DNA of 64,000 bases from Dama dama (lineage: Eukaryota; Chordata; Mammalia; Artiodactyla; Cervidae): NCBI RefSeq assembly GCF_033118175.1, contig NC_083693.1, forward strand, positions 22,164,481-22,228,480, written 5' to 3'. Positions 1 to 10,669 of this stretch are shown piece by piece. Position numbers and translations under genes: made by a program. Below the pieces are notes generated by a model. That model saw nothing but the letters and a program-made list of their open reading frames with translations. It did no database searches and was not told the origin of the DNA. Within the stretch, counting starts at the first letter, position 1. Every line of letters begins with the position of its first letter.

Positions 1-627
1 AATAACAGCAGAGGAAAATCTGAATCCACATGAAAAAAGAAAGTGCATCAGTTAAAGTAACTGGGCAAGTAAAGTGCACTATAATTGCATATTTATTCTC
101 CTTTTCATCTTATTTAATTTAAAAAGCAATTGCTTTAAGCAACAATCATATTGTTGAATCTATAACATATATAAATATAATATTTTAGACAAAAGTGCAA
201 AGGAAACAGATGGGAACAAATAATGTAGTAATAAAATGATACTGTGGGGTAACGCAAATTCACTTAATATAACAAAACTATAAATAGATCCTTGCTACCT
301 TTCCTTCCTTCAGCTTCTTTGAAATACATAAAATTATATAGAATGACAAATGTAATGTATTAATGGATTTATTTTATTTGTAGACATAATATTTATAACA
401 ATACCAAAAAGAAAAGGAAGAAGAAAGAATAGAACAATAGGAATACCAAAAAAGACTTTAAAATTTTAAAAAGATAATTGGAGAGAAATAAGAATACTTT
501 ATAATGAAAAACTGGCCAGTGAATCAGGAAGATATAACAATACATAGGTGTATAACATTTTAAAAGGGCTTCAAAATACATTAATATTGAAAGAATTGAA
601 AAAAAAGAAAGAAAATTCTAAAATAAT
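1..627. other. AT-rich stretch, no gene seen
   Basis: Very AT-rich DNA with A-rich runs in its last third. The only open frame (minus strand near 393-581) is low-complexity Phe/Leu-rich translation of A-rich DNA. It may be decayed LINE sequence, because recognisable L1 follows directly, but I could not match a consensus. Confidence 0.5.
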
Positions 628-930
628 AGTGGGGTACTAAAACGCCCCACTTTATATAATGGATAGAACAACTAGACAGAAAACTAACAAAGAATTGGGA
701 GACTTGAAAAACACTATAAACCAAATAGACATAACAGACATCTATAAAAAAAAACCACTATACCCAACAAAAACAGAATAAACATTCTTCTTAAGTGCAC
801 TTGGACATTCTCCAGGAGAGCCCCTATGTTAGGACATAAAACAAGCCTCGATATATTGGAAAATATTTAAATAATCCAAAGCATATTCTCAAACCTCAAT
901 GAACTAAAATTAGAAATATATGACAGGACT
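628..930 (+). mobile_element. L1M ORF2 relic (endonuclease region)
   Basis: The order of phrases follows the L1 ORF2 endonuclease region: a CCCCACTTT block, ATGGATAGA, ACAGAAAACTAACAA, then ACATTCTTCTTAAGTGCAC, GGACATTCTCCAGGA and a later ACATAAAACAAGCCT. There are many substitutions and gaps and no open frame survives, which points to an old, mammal-wide L1M copy. A related plus-strand relic continues at 3040-4850, so both may be parts of one element. Confidence 0.75.
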
Positions 931-1639
931 GCAATGTACAGCATGACTATGAGGAGTTCCATGGACCCACTCTCCAGTAAAACTGATGAAAATTATTTTA
1001 AAAGAATCAGAGCTCTTGAAAATCTCCTGAGGCATATAGCAAATAAAACAAATATTCAAGAAAACCTCCTAAAATTTAGAAAGAATAGCAAGACTCTCTG
1101 GTATCCAAGTAGAGACCCACTCTTTTCCTACTGCCTTCCTGACTCAGTGATAAAGTCTACTCCAGACTGGAGACCCCTCTTACTCCAGCTCTCTGTCAGA
1201 GCTACCTTCTAGGCATCAGCATTTCTCCTTCTGCTCCCAGCTGCCAGTGCTAAGGCCAAGTTCTGGGTGGGTGCACATTGCAACGTGCTAGTCCATCATG
1301 AGTCTCAAAAATAGAGGGAGAAAGGGAGAGAGAGAGAGAAAGGGGGACCAAGAGCTCTTCTTTACAGAGAAAGCCAGGAAATAAAGGGAGAATAAATGCT
1401 AGACTTGAAAACTCATTCTGCTTGAACCACCAGTGTAATAATGGATTGGGCATGGAACATCAGTGGATAATAAAACCATTCTGTGAAATGTTGTTGGAGA
1501 ACATTATAGTCAGATGGTGACATAAATCATCCCACAGATTGCTTATTAATTGGAAAGAGAGAAATAAAATGACTTTACAATGAGGAACCTTGTCAGTCAC
1601 CACATTTTAGCAAAATAAACGAAACTGAGGTTTACAAAG
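931..1639. other. Unassigned, probably old repeat
   Basis: Mixed-composition DNA with a purine-rich GAGA tract near 1316-1345. A 92-codon frame at 934-1212 has no recognisable motif. Its position between an L1M relic and an old repeat tail suggests decayed repeat, but I cannot name a family. Confidence 0.4.
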
Positions 1640-2205
1640 GCGAAAAATTTCACATCAGGACCTCGCCTAAGAAGATACAGCATCACCTAAGAAGTCTCTT
1701 GCCAAAATATGTTCAATCCAAGGCAAATCAAGCCTCCAGACCTCACTTTCATTTATGGAAAATACAGAGGTTGAAGGCTAAATAAAATGACAGAAGGATA
1801 AAATAATGAGAACCAGACTGAGAGTTGTTTTATACGATTTAGACCCAATAAAAAATCAATGTTGTGAAAGAAAACGTAGAGGGAATGTTCCAGAATAAAA
1901 GAAGTTAAAGAAATATTAAAAGTAAATGTAATATGTGAACTTTGACAGATACTGATTCAAAGACCTCAACTATAAAATGTATTTGGGGGACACTGGAATA
2001 TTTCAATGAAGACTAAATCCCAGCTTATATTATATATTATTGCAATAATTTTACTTAAATTAAGTGTGTTAAAAACATTGCTTCAAAGTATTTAAAGAAC
2101 GTCATTTCCAGGAGATATATGCTTAAATATTCAGGGAAGGGGTGCTATGATGTTAATATCTTCAACATAATTTATAAGGTTTAGCAACATTGTGATAAAT
2201 AGAAA
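1640..2205 (+). mobile_element. Ancient mammalian repeat tail (L1/HAL1-like)
   Basis: Contains a widely dispersed mammalian pattern: CACATCAGGACCTCGCC, a block with AATGTTCCAGAATAAAAG, an ACACTGGAATATTTCAATG-like segment, and a terminal GGAGATATATGCTTAAATA followed by AGGGAAGGGGTGC. I recognise the pattern as an old interspersed repeat end, but the exact class (L1M/HAL1 or other) is uncertain. Confidence 0.5.
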
Positions 2206-3039
2206 TAGAAAGAGGAAGAGAAAACAATTGTGACAGCATGTATACAATTATTAACCTATGTGGGAATTCATTCTACTTTTTTTTCTAAATTGTACGTAGG
2301 GAAATTGTCAGAACATAAAGTTGAGAGGATTGCATATGTTTTAAATGTTATAAAACATACTTAGAATAACTAAAGTAAGAAATCACAAAAGGAAATTAGA
2401 AAAATACTTAGAACTGAATGATGCCAAAACCAATACTGAGCAGTAAGGGTTAATCAGAAAAGCTAATCAGGAAAATATTGATCCCCTGCAGGCTGGCATC
2501 CTCGAACAGAGGTTGGTCTCATATAAAGCTCTGGAAAACCCGCTCAGGTTCAGAACTTTCGGTCAGCCAGGGTTCAGGTCCCCATCCCCGACTATGCCCA
2601 AAGAGGAGCTGGTGCTTACCCAGCCATGAGCATGGAATAGGTAAGAGAGAACTGGAAAATGGATCCTCCCAGATCATATTGCAATTGAGTTCCAGCTCCT
2701 AATCCCAATGGGGCAAGAGCCAGGGCTTTCTTAATTTGTACACCCAAGGCTTGGAGTCCTCCTCCCAGACTGTGACATCTGAGCCTTCCAGACTGCTCTG
2801 AGCAGCCCCAGGAGGGGACAGGGATGTGAGAGCCCTGCATTCCTGACTCTATCCTGCCCCGTGATTTTTTTCCAAATGTGCACAGTTCTTGCAGCTTGAC
2901 ATACATGCTGCTTGGTCACTAGTTGCACAAAATGTATTAAAAATTTATGATATAGAGCTAATGTAATATTTAAAGGAAATGCATACCTTGAGGAGACTGT
3001 GTTAAACTAAGACCTGATAATTAATAGCTTAGAGAAAGC
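2206..3039. other. Single-copy-looking, no gene seen
   Basis: AT-rich except for a GC-richer island at about 2480-2830. Frames there (74 codons plus, 96 codons minus) overlap on opposite strands, lack motifs and show no convincing splice context. No ruminant SINE is present. Confidence 0.45.
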
Positions 3040-3198
3040 AAATTAACACATCATAAAAAAGAGAAACAAAATAAATAGAGAAAAGTAGACAAAAGGGAAA
3101 TAAGATGAGAGAAGAAATTAATAAACACAAAATATCACTATACTATAGGGGATTGATTAACAATGTCAAAGTTAATTCCTTGAGAATAATAAAAATAC
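3040..3198 (+). mobile_element. L1M ORF2 relic, first part
   Basis: A-rich plus-strand sequence resembling the L1 ORF2 linker (GAAACAAAATAAATAGAG, AGAAGAAATTAATAAAC). It resumes after the Bov-A2 at 3208-3488 with CATCAATAAACTTGACAAC. The two sides are one relic split by the SINE. Confidence 0.6.
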
Positions 3199-3497
3199 GA
3201 CTCCTCTGCTGCTGCTGCTGCTGCTAAGTCGCTTCAGTCGTGTCCGACTCTGTGTGACCCCATAGACGGCAGCCCACCAGGCTCCCCCGTCCCTGGGATT
3301 CTCCAGGCAAGAACACTGGAGTGGGTTGCCATTGCCTTCTCCAATGCGTGAAAGTGAAAAGTGAAAGTGAAGTCGCTCAGTTGTGTCCGACTCTTCGAGG
3401 CCCCACAGACTGCAGCCTACCAGGCTCCTCCTTCCATGGGATTTTCCAGGCAAGAGTGCTGGAGTGGGGTGCCATTGCCTCCTCCGAAGACTCCTCT
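3199..3497 (-). mobile_element. Bov-A2 dimeric SINE with TSD
   Basis: Two Bov-A monomers in tandem, read on the minus strand. The plus strand starts with a (GCT)n run, which is the reverse of the AGC tail, and the monomers meet at GTGAAAAGTGAAAGTGAAG near 3353. GACTCCTCT is repeated exactly at 3199-3207 and 3489-3497, so the body is 3208-3488. Confidence 0.95.
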
Positions 3498-4844
3498 AAG
3501 AGTTAGTTCAAGAAGAACAGTCATGATAAGAAATTTTAAATTTGAATACAATTTATGAATGTAGTATGGATTATTGATAGATCATTTTTTTTAAATTCTA
3601 CATCAATAAACTTGACAACTTACATAAAAGCTCAAATCCTTGAAAACTATGATTTATCAAAATCACTTAATTTCTTAAGAAGAAATATTTAAAAGCAGAA
3701 TGATAATATAGTCTTTAAATAAGTCAAATCATCACAGATTCTCCAACAAATATAGTCCAGATAACATTATAAAGTTCTGTTACAAATTTGAGACAAATAC
3801 TTTGAATATTACATGAAATATTTCAGAAAAATTGAAAAGATACAAATTTAATATTAATAGGGACAGAAGAAACATTTGATAAAATTTGACAACTACTTAT
3901 GCCAAATCTCTTAACAGACTAAGAATGAAAGGGGATCCATAGTAAATCTACAGCACTTAACTGAGCCGATGATGAAACACTAAAAACACTCCTCTTAAAA
4001 TCAGAAGTAAATTGACTACTACTATCCCTCTTATTCCACAAAAAATTGAAGGTCCTGGATAATTTGATAAGACATAAAGACATAAAACATACAGAGACTG
4101 AAAAGAAGCAAAACTTTCAATATTTGAAAAAGATATGATTACTTACATAGTTATTCAATAAAAAAGCAAGTATAAGTTACTAAAATTCACAACAGTTTAG
4201 ACAGATTGCTTAATATATAAAAATAAAATCACAACTGAATTTTAGCCAATAACAAAAAATAATTAGAAAATTCAATTTTAAGTAAAGTAGCATTTATCAA
4301 AGCAACATAGAGTGAGGTAATTAATTAAAAACAAATCTAATTTAGGATGTACAAGACCTTTTTGTGGAAACTTATAAGATTTTATTAGAGGACATTTAAA
4401 AGACAAGAGAGGCTAAGCCGCAGTACCCTAAATATGTTGTTTTTCCCAAGTTGAATTGAGTGCAATTTCAATAGATAATCCAATCTTTCTTTATCATGGA
4501 TCTTAATAAGTCTTAAATTTATATCAAAGAACAAAGAACCAAGATTTGTAGAATATCTCCAAAAAAGAAAAAAAAGTAGGTGAAATTTCTTTCTCAATAA
4601 TACTGACTTTTATGAAATTTACAGTCACAGCAAAAATGCATAATTTGTACAGGAATATAAAAATGGGTCATGGAAAATAGCTTCAAAACACACACACAGA
4701 ATCTGGTATATGACTCAGTGGGATTGGAGATCAGTGGGAAAACATAGGTTATTTAATAAATCACGCTGGGACAACTAAATTATGTGAAGGTATAAAATTG
4801 GGCTTCTACTATATATCATACACAATTAAGTTTAAGTCAGATTT
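3498..4844 (+). mobile_element. L1M ORF2 relic (reverse transcriptase to C-terminal part)
   Basis: Follows the order of L1 ORF2: AATAAACTTGACAACTTA near 3606, ACATTTGATAAAATTTGACA near 3871 (the KAFD-like segment), TCTTAACAGACTAAGAATG near 3909, and late ORF2 phrases such as TCAGTGGGATTGG and AAATCACGCTGGGACAACT near 4715-4775. Stops and indels are everywhere, so this is a dead copy. Confidence 0.75.
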
Positions 4845-5375
4845 CTAGCACTTAATATATATTAACTCATTTTAAACTGCAACTACAGTATGATTGTTGT
4901 TCAGTTGCTCGGTCTTGTCCGACTCTTAGCGACCCCATAGACTGCAGCACACCAGGCTTCCCTGTTCTTCACCATCTCCCAGAGCATGCTCAAACTCATG
5001 TACGTCGAGTTGGTGACGCCATCAAACCATCTCATCCTCTTTTGTCTCCTTCTCCTCCTGCCTTCAGTCTTGCCCAACATCTGGGTCTTTTCTACTGAGT
5101 TGGCTCTTCGTATCAGGTGGCCAAAGTATTAGAGCCTCAGCTTCAGCATCAATCTTTCCAGTGAATATTCAGGACTGATTTCGGTTATTTTTTAAACTAT
5201 CTTTATTTTACAAATGGTAAATTAAGACATAGAGAAGTCGAAAAACTTGTCCAGGATGATATTTGCTCAAGTTGGAATTTGCACATGCTGAAATTTACCG
5301 TGTAAGTGACAAGTACAGTGACTCAAAACTCAGAAGGTCTGATTTCAAAATTCTTGCTCTTAATCACATTGTATG
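4845..5375 (-). mobile_element. MIR relic split by a BovB 3' end
   Basis: The left part reads TATATTAACTCATTTTAAAC and the right part reads CTATCTTTATTTTACAAATG followed by AAATTAAGACATAGAGAAGT. Together they match the antisense MIR core (CATTTTACAGATGAGGAAAC...). A BovB end at 4894-5182 sits between the halves and must have inserted later. Confidence 0.65.
4894..5182 (-). mobile_element. BovB LINE 3' end
   Basis: Antisense BovB terminus: starts TTGTTGTTCAGTTGCTC, passes ACCATCTCCCAGAGC and ATCTCATCCTCTT, then TCAGGTGGCCAAAGTATT, and ends near AATATTCAGGACTGATTTC. It carries only the last few hundred bases, so it is strongly 5'-truncated and lies inside an older MIR. Confidence 0.85.
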
Positions 5376-5898
5376 CCATCAATTCCAGAGAGATTAAGAA
5401 CTTAAATGGAAAATCTAGCTTTATACTTCTTTTTTAAAGTATACAACAATATCTTCATGATGGGTTGTAAAGAACTTTTCAATGAAATGCAATGCAAAAA
5501 AAAAAAACCACACATCTTAGAGGGAAAGATGATGGATTTCACTAGCAATAAGCTTCAGTTCATTAAAGTACTTTAAAGAGATAAAAATGTGAGCCACACA
5601 GTGGGAGATGAGATGTACAATATTTACAGCCAAAAAAGGATTAGCATTTAGAATTTTTAATCTTGTTTTATAATTTAATTATCCTTTATTGAAATAAAAA
5701 TACATAGAAACGATCACATGTACTAAATCAAAGTCAAATAAATACTATTTAATAAGTGCTTACTATATAACAGGAAAAGACCTAGAGATACCTTTAAAAA
5801 AAGAGAAACCCATATAGGCAAAATAGATAAATTGTTATCCATTCAATGGTATTTTTATTCTGTTGCTTAGAAGGGGAAATTTGTGTTTGGCTCTGAGT
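5376..5898. other. AT-rich single-copy-looking stretch
   Basis: AT-rich with a short poly(A) near 5497-5508. The tail near 5747-5775 (AATAAGTGCTTACTATATAAC) resembles weak L2/MIR sequence. I see no gene. Confidence 0.4.
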
Positions 5899-5901
5899 AT
5901 A

Positions 5902-6112
5902 TGGTTATCTGGACTTCCCTTGTGGCTCAGCTGGTAGAGAATCTACTCACAATGTGGGAAACCTGGGTTCGATCCCTGGATTGGGAAGAACCCCTGGAGA
6001 TGGGAAAGGCTACCCACTCCGGTATTCTGGCCCGGAGAATTCCATGGACTGTATAGTCATGGGGTGGCAAACAGTCAGACAAAACTGAGCGACTTTCACT
6101 ATGTGGTTATCT
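5902..6112 (+). mobile_element. Bov-tA SINE with TSD (first of a stacked pair)
   Basis: The tRNA-like head (GGACTTCCCTTGTGGCTCAG) is followed by the Bov-A body ending AACTGAGCGACTTTCACT. TGGTTATCT occurs at 5902-5910 and again at 6104-6112, which bounds the insertion. A second SINE abuts the right copy. Confidence 0.93.
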
Positions 6113-6337
6113 AGTGTTTCCCTCCTGGCTCAGTAGTAAAGAATCCACCAGCCAATGCCAGAGATACAGCTTTAATTCCTGAGTCAGGAAGATCCTTTAG
6201 AGAAGGAAATGGAAACCCTCTCAAGTATTCTTGCCTGGGAAATTTCATGCATAGAGAAACCTGGAAGGCTACAGTCCATGGAGTCACAAAAGAGTCAGAC
6301 ACAACTCTTGACTAAAACAATAACAATATGGTTATCT
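6113..6337 (+). mobile_element. Bov-tA SINE (second of a stacked pair)
   Basis: More diverged head (TCCCTCCTGGCTCAGTAGT) and body, ending in an A-rich tail. It is followed by a third copy of TATGGTTATCT at 6327-6337. The same target word flanks both SINEs, so they appear to have inserted one after the other at the same site. Confidence 0.88.
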
Positions 6338-6375
6338 GAAGTTCTGTATTCAAAGTCATAAACTTCTACAGATAA

Positions 6376-6650
6376 GAATATTCATTGGAAGGACTGATGC
6401 TGAAGCTGAAGCTCCAATACTTTATGCACCTGATGTGAAGAGCTGACTCATTGGAAAAGACCCTGAAGCTGGGGAAGATTGAAGGCAGGAGGAGAAGGGG
6501 GCAGCAGAGGATGAAACAGTTAGATGGCATCACTGACTCAATGGATGTGAATTTGAGCAAACTCTGGGAGATAGTGAAGGACAGGGCAGCCTGGCGTGCT
6601 GCAGTCCATGGGATCACAATGAGTCAGACACAAATTAGCAACTGAACAAC
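6376..6650 (+). mobile_element. BovB LINE 3' end
   Basis: Sense BovB end: GAATATTCATTGGAAGGACT, then GACTCATTGGAAAAGACCCT, AGGCAGGAGGAGAAGGGG, and finally TTAGCAACTGAACAAC. The long open frames on both strands here are BovB frames, not host genes. Confidence 0.88.
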
Positions 6651-6752
6651 TACCACAATAACACCAACAACAGATAAGAAGGGCTTGATAACACTGTGTT
6701 ATAATAGGTATTTTATAAATGTTCATGATCACGATTTACCAATTTAGCTTAT

Positions 6753-6950
6753 AGTGAAAGTGAAAGTCACTCAGTCATGTCTGACTCTTTGCAACCCCAT
6801 GGATTATACAATCCATGAATTTCTCCAGGCCAGAATACTGGAGTGGGCGGCCTTTCACTTCTTCAGGGGATCGTCCCAACCCAGGGGTCGAGCCCAGGTC
6901 TCCCACACTGCAGGCGGATTCTTTACAAGCTGAGCTTCAAGAGAAGCCCA
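6753..6950 (-). mobile_element. Bov-tA SINE
   Basis: Antisense copy from GTGAAAGTGAAAGTCACTCA to the reversed head ending GAGAAGCCCA. I see no exact TSD. Confidence 0.9.
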
Positions 6951-7260
6951 GTTTACATGTGTTTCACTTTGTTTAGTCTTATCCAAGACACGTAAAAAGT
7001 CCTATCCTTTAATATTTCTTTTTTTTTTTTCTTGTGCATGGCTCTGCACTGATATATTTTATTTTATAACTGTTTTGAGACAATAATTAAAAGATAAAAC
7101 ATCCAATTTCAATGAACAAAAGGTATGGTACTAATTTCTTGGAGAAGAATTTCAGAAAAGAACCAAGAGTTGTCAAAATGTTCAAATTCAGTATTTGAGT
7201 AGTAGTCAGTAGTAGTCAGGAAAATTCAAAGTTAGTAGTCAGGAAAATGCAAAGTAAAGC

Positions 7261-7955
7261 CAAGATTAGATTCCATTCCATACCCACAAAATTGGTAAAA
7301 ATAAAGATCTATAATATTATGTGTTGGCAAGCAAGGATGTGGGGTGAGAAAAACTCTATACACTAATGTCAGAATATAACTTTGATCAACTACTTTAGAT
7401 ACAATTCACACTACCCAATACGAATAAAGATACACATGCCTGTCTACACAGCAATTCCACTTCTAAGCCATATATAGGAATGTTAGCAGCATTGTTTAGA
7501 ATCACACAAAAATTACATGTTTAATTTTTTTAAACACATAAAGATTTTTCAACTATGGAGCAGATACATAAACTTAGATATATTCATGCAATTAAATATC
7601 ATCTAACATTGGAAATAAAATAGTTACATATCTATATATCAACATGAATGGATCACAGAAGCTCAAATTTAGTGAAAAAGTAAACAAATGTAAAAGACCA
7701 CATACAGCATGATTCCATTTATTAAAGACCAAAACCAGACAAAATTTAGCAGTGTATCCCTTTGGAATATGTTTCAAAGCTATAAAAGTGAAAGCAGGAA
7801 ATGATGAACACAAGGATAAAATGATGGTCATGACTGTAAGGGGCTGCAGAGGCATGCACTGTGGGAAGATGCACAAGAATACAGAGGTCCTTGGATTGTT
7901 CTTTTTTAAACTACATGGTGGCCAACACAATTATTTTATCATTATTCTCCAAACT
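7261..7955 (+). mobile_element. L1M 3' end relic
   Basis: Matches the late ORF2/3'UTR of old L1: AAAATTGGTAAAAATAAAG, GTGTTGGCAAGCAAGGATG, ACAGCAATTCCACTTCTAAG, GTTAGCAGCATTGTTTAGAA, CAACATGAATGGATC and CAGCATGATTCCATTTATT. BovB was inserted directly after it at 7961. The 239-codon frame starting at 7973 belongs to BovB. Confidence 0.75.
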
Positions 7956-7960
7956 TTATT

Positions 7961-8697
7961 AGTTCAGTTCAGTTGCTCAGTTGTGTCCAACGCTTTGCGA
8001 CCCCATGGACTACAGCATGCCACGCTTCCCTGTCCATCACCAACTCCCAGGGCTTGCTCAAACTGATGTCCATTGAGTCGGTGATGCCATCCAAACATCT
8101 CATCCTCTGTCCTCTTCTCCTCCTGCCCTCAATCTTTCCCAGCATCAGGGTCTTTTCCAGTGAGTCAGTTCTTTGCATCAGGTGGCCAAAGTATTGGAAT
8201 TTCAGCTTCAACATCAGTCCTTCCAATGAACACTTAGGACTGATCTCCTTTAGGATGGACTGGTTGGATCTCCCTGCAGTCCAAGGGACTCTCAAGAGTC
8301 TTCTCCAACACCACAGTCCAAAAGCATCAATTCTTCAGCGCTCAGTTTTCTTTATAGTCCAACTCTCACATCCGTACATGACTACTGGAAAAACCATAGC
8401 CTTGACTACTCGGACCTTTGTTGACAAAGTAATGTCTCTGCCTTTTAATATGCTGTCTAGGTTTATCATAGCTTTTCTTCCAAAGAGCCAGTGTCTTCTA
8501 ATTTCATGGCTGCAGTTACCATCTGCAGTGATTTTGGAGCCCAAGAAAGTAAAGTCTGTCACTGTTTCCACTGTTCCCCCATCTATTTGCCATGAAGTGA
8601 TGGGACCAGATGCCATGATCTTAGTTTACCGAATGTTGAGTTTTAAGTCTGCTTTTTCACTCTCCTCTCACATTCATCAAGAGTCTCTTTAGTTCCT
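7961..8697 (-). mobile_element. BovB LINE 3' part, frame broken
   Basis: About 740 bp of BovB in antisense, starting at the AGTTCAGTTCAGTTGCTCAG terminus and reaching into the C-terminal coding part. On the minus strand, frames at 8335-8616 and 7969-8295 are the end of the BovB protein after the reverse transcriptase core. The two are out of phase at about 8300, so the copy is dead. It forms an inverted pair with the plus-strand BovB at 6376-6650. Confidence 0.92.
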
Positions 8698-8953
8698 ATT
8701 TTATATCATATATACTTTTTAAAATATATGATATACAGTTAAAATATATATTTGAAATAGTTTTTAAAAAGGAATATAAGACATAAAACAAGTCTGGATT
8801 GGAGGCAAAGAAAACTGTTAAGACCTTGCTAATATCTTTGGGGTCAGAAGAGAGCCTCCACATTTTTTCTTCACTTTTATATCATTTGGGTTTTTTCTTT
8901 ATTTTTCCCTGCAATCACATATTAGTTTTAGACTTAAAAATAAGAACAATTAA
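8698..8953. other. AT-rich gap, nothing recognised
   Basis: AT-rich spacer with an ATATAT-rich start. No repeat family or gene is recognised. Confidence 0.4.
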
Positions 8954-9271
8954 GAACTCCCCTGATAGCTCAGTTGGTAACGAATCCACCTGCAATGCAG
9001 GAGTCCCTGGTTTGATTCCTGGGCCAGAAAGATCTGCTGGAGAACGGATAGGCTACCCACTCCAGTATTCTTAGGCTTCCCTTGTGGCTCAACAGGTAAA
9101 GAATCCACCTGCAATGCAGGAGACCTGGGTGTGATCCCTGGATTGGGAAGTTCCCCTGGAAATGGGAAAGGCTACCCACTCCAGTATTCTGGCCTAGAGA
9201 ATTCCATGGACTGTATAGCCTATGGGGTCACAAAGAGTTGACTCAACTGAGCAACTTTCACTTTCATTTTC
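8954..9271 (+). mobile_element. Two-headed Bov-tA SINE
   Basis: Two tRNA-like heads in tandem: the first at 8954-9030 and the second from about 9075 (GGCTTCCCTTGTGGCTCAA). A short body piece ending ACTCCAGTATTCT lies between them, followed by one full Bov-A body ending in CTTTCACTTTC. The same layout recurs three more times in the window. Confidence 0.88.
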
Positions 9272-9329
9272 AGTGTTTCAGTAGAAATCTTTATCTATGG
9301 TTAGGATAAATTCTCAAGTGTTTCAAGAT

Positions 9330-9840
9330 AGAGTAAGTTAAACAAAACCAAACCAAGTGTCCTTAGGTGAGTGGATGAATAAGCAAACAGTGGTGCATCT
9401 GAGGGAACGCTGCTCAGTGATGAAAAGGAATTGAAAGATGCTGATATGGGCAACAACTCAAGGGCATCATTTCTAATCAAAGAAACCAGTCTTAAAAAGC
9501 TACAAACTACATGACTCCATTTTTGTAACATTTTCAAAAATGCAAAACTATGGTGAGCTGCAGTGGAGACCAGAGCAGTGGTCACTGCCAGAGGAAAAGG
9601 GTGTGAGAAGTGAGGGCATTTGTTTGTTTCCTTGTTTGTTTTTGGTGCAGCACGTGGGATCTTAGTTTCCCAACCAGGGATTGATGCGGTAGCCGCTGCA
9701 CTGGGAGTCTGGAGCCTTAACCACGGACCACCAGGGAAGCCCCTGGAGCAGACTTTAAGGGAGGTGGTACTATTCTTTAAGAAGATTACTGTGGTGATTT
9801 TCTAATACACGTGTTAAAAAATCATGCAACCGTGTATCAC
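9330..9840 (+). mobile_element. L1 3' end relic split by a CHR SINE
   Basis: Left part: GTGAGTGGATGAATAAGCAA, ACTACATGACTCCATTTTTG and GACCAGAGCAGTGGTCACTG, all typical of old L1 3' ends. Right part after 9743: TGGTACTATTCTTTAAG. The CHR SINE at 9625-9742 interrupts it. Confidence 0.65.
9625..9742 (-). mobile_element. CHR-type cetartiodactyl SINE
   Basis: Antisense copy with GGGATCTTAGTTTCCCAACC, AGGGATTGATGC, CCTTAACCACGGACCACC and AGGGAAGCCC, the usual reversed CHR order. The tRNA-like B-box region is recognisable. CHR SINEs are known from whales, hippos and ruminants. Confidence 0.85.
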
Positions 9841-9949
9841 CTGACATACACACCACACACACATGTTACTATATAATTAGAAGAAAGGGAGGAAAATAGA
9901 GACAGAGAGAGGAATGGAGGGGGGAAAATCTATTGTTAAATGCAATCCA
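9841..9949. repeat. CA-rich and purine-rich low-complexity DNA
   Basis: A short CACA run near 9850-9862, then a GA/AG-rich segment with a GGAGGGGGGAAAA stretch. No gene. Confidence 0.5.
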
Positions 9950-10456
9950 GACAGGACAAAAATTCTAAGTCAAAAAGATATGTACACCCTAATGTTCACA
10001 GCAACACTATTTACAATAACCAGGATATGGAAGCAACTTCAATATCTATCAATAAATGAATGGATAAAAATGATGTAGTATATATATGTTATAGATTATT
10101 ACTCTGTCATAAAATGATTGAAATAATGCCATTTGCAGCAACATGGTAAGACATGGAGAAGGTCCGTCTAAGTGAAGTAAGTCAAATCGAGAAAGTCAAA
10201 TATCATATGATGTCATCTATATGTGGAATCTAAAAAAATGATACAAATAAACTTAGTTATAAAACAGAAACAGACTCACAGACATAGAAAACAAACTTAT
10301 GGTTACCAAAGGGGAAACCGTGGGGATAAATTAAGAGCTTGGCATTAAAAAATGCACACTACTATACACAAAATACATATACACAAAATACACACATACA
10401 CACAAAATATACATATGCATAAATAGATAAACAACAAGGACTTACTGTATAGACTG
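9950..10456 (+). mobile_element. L1 (L1_BT-like) 3' end
   Basis: Clear order of L1 3' phrases: TTCACAGCAACACTATTTAC, AATAACCAGGATATGGAAGC, AATAATGCCATTTGCAGCAA, AAGTGAAGTAAGTCAAA, ACAGAAACAGACTCACAGAC, TTATGGTTACCAAAGGGGAA and ACAACAAGGACTTACTGTAT. It is 5'-truncated and ends where a Bov-tA begins. Confidence 0.85.
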
Positions 10457-10669
10457 TGTGCATGCGTGCTCAGTCGTGTCCAACTGTGAAACCCCACAGA
10501 CTGTAGCCTGCCAGTCTCCTCTGTCCATGGGGTTTTCCTGGCAAGAATACTGGAGTGGATTGCCATTTCCTCCTCCAAGGGATCTTCCCAACCCAGAGAC
10601 TGAACTCACATCTCACGTCTCCTGCATTGCAGGTGGACTTTTTACTGCTGAGCCACTGAGGAAGCCCTT
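10457..10669 (-). mobile_element. Bov-tA SINE
   Basis: Antisense body (GTGCTCAGTCGTGTCCAACT) followed by the reversed head ending GAGCCACTGAGGAAGCCC. It sits at the 3' side of an L1 tail. Confidence 0.92.

Noticed and set aside
3199..3497. Clustered direct repeats as a CRISPR-like array
   Set aside because: The repeats are two Bov-A monomers of one SINE; the DNA is mammalian.
7973..8692. 239-codon plus-strand frame
   Set aside because: It is the antisense of BovB; the open frame is a by-product of the element's composition.
8954..9040. tRNA-like head as a tRNA gene
   Set aside because: It is a SINE head with decayed stems and is followed by Bov-A body; same for the other Bov-tA copies.
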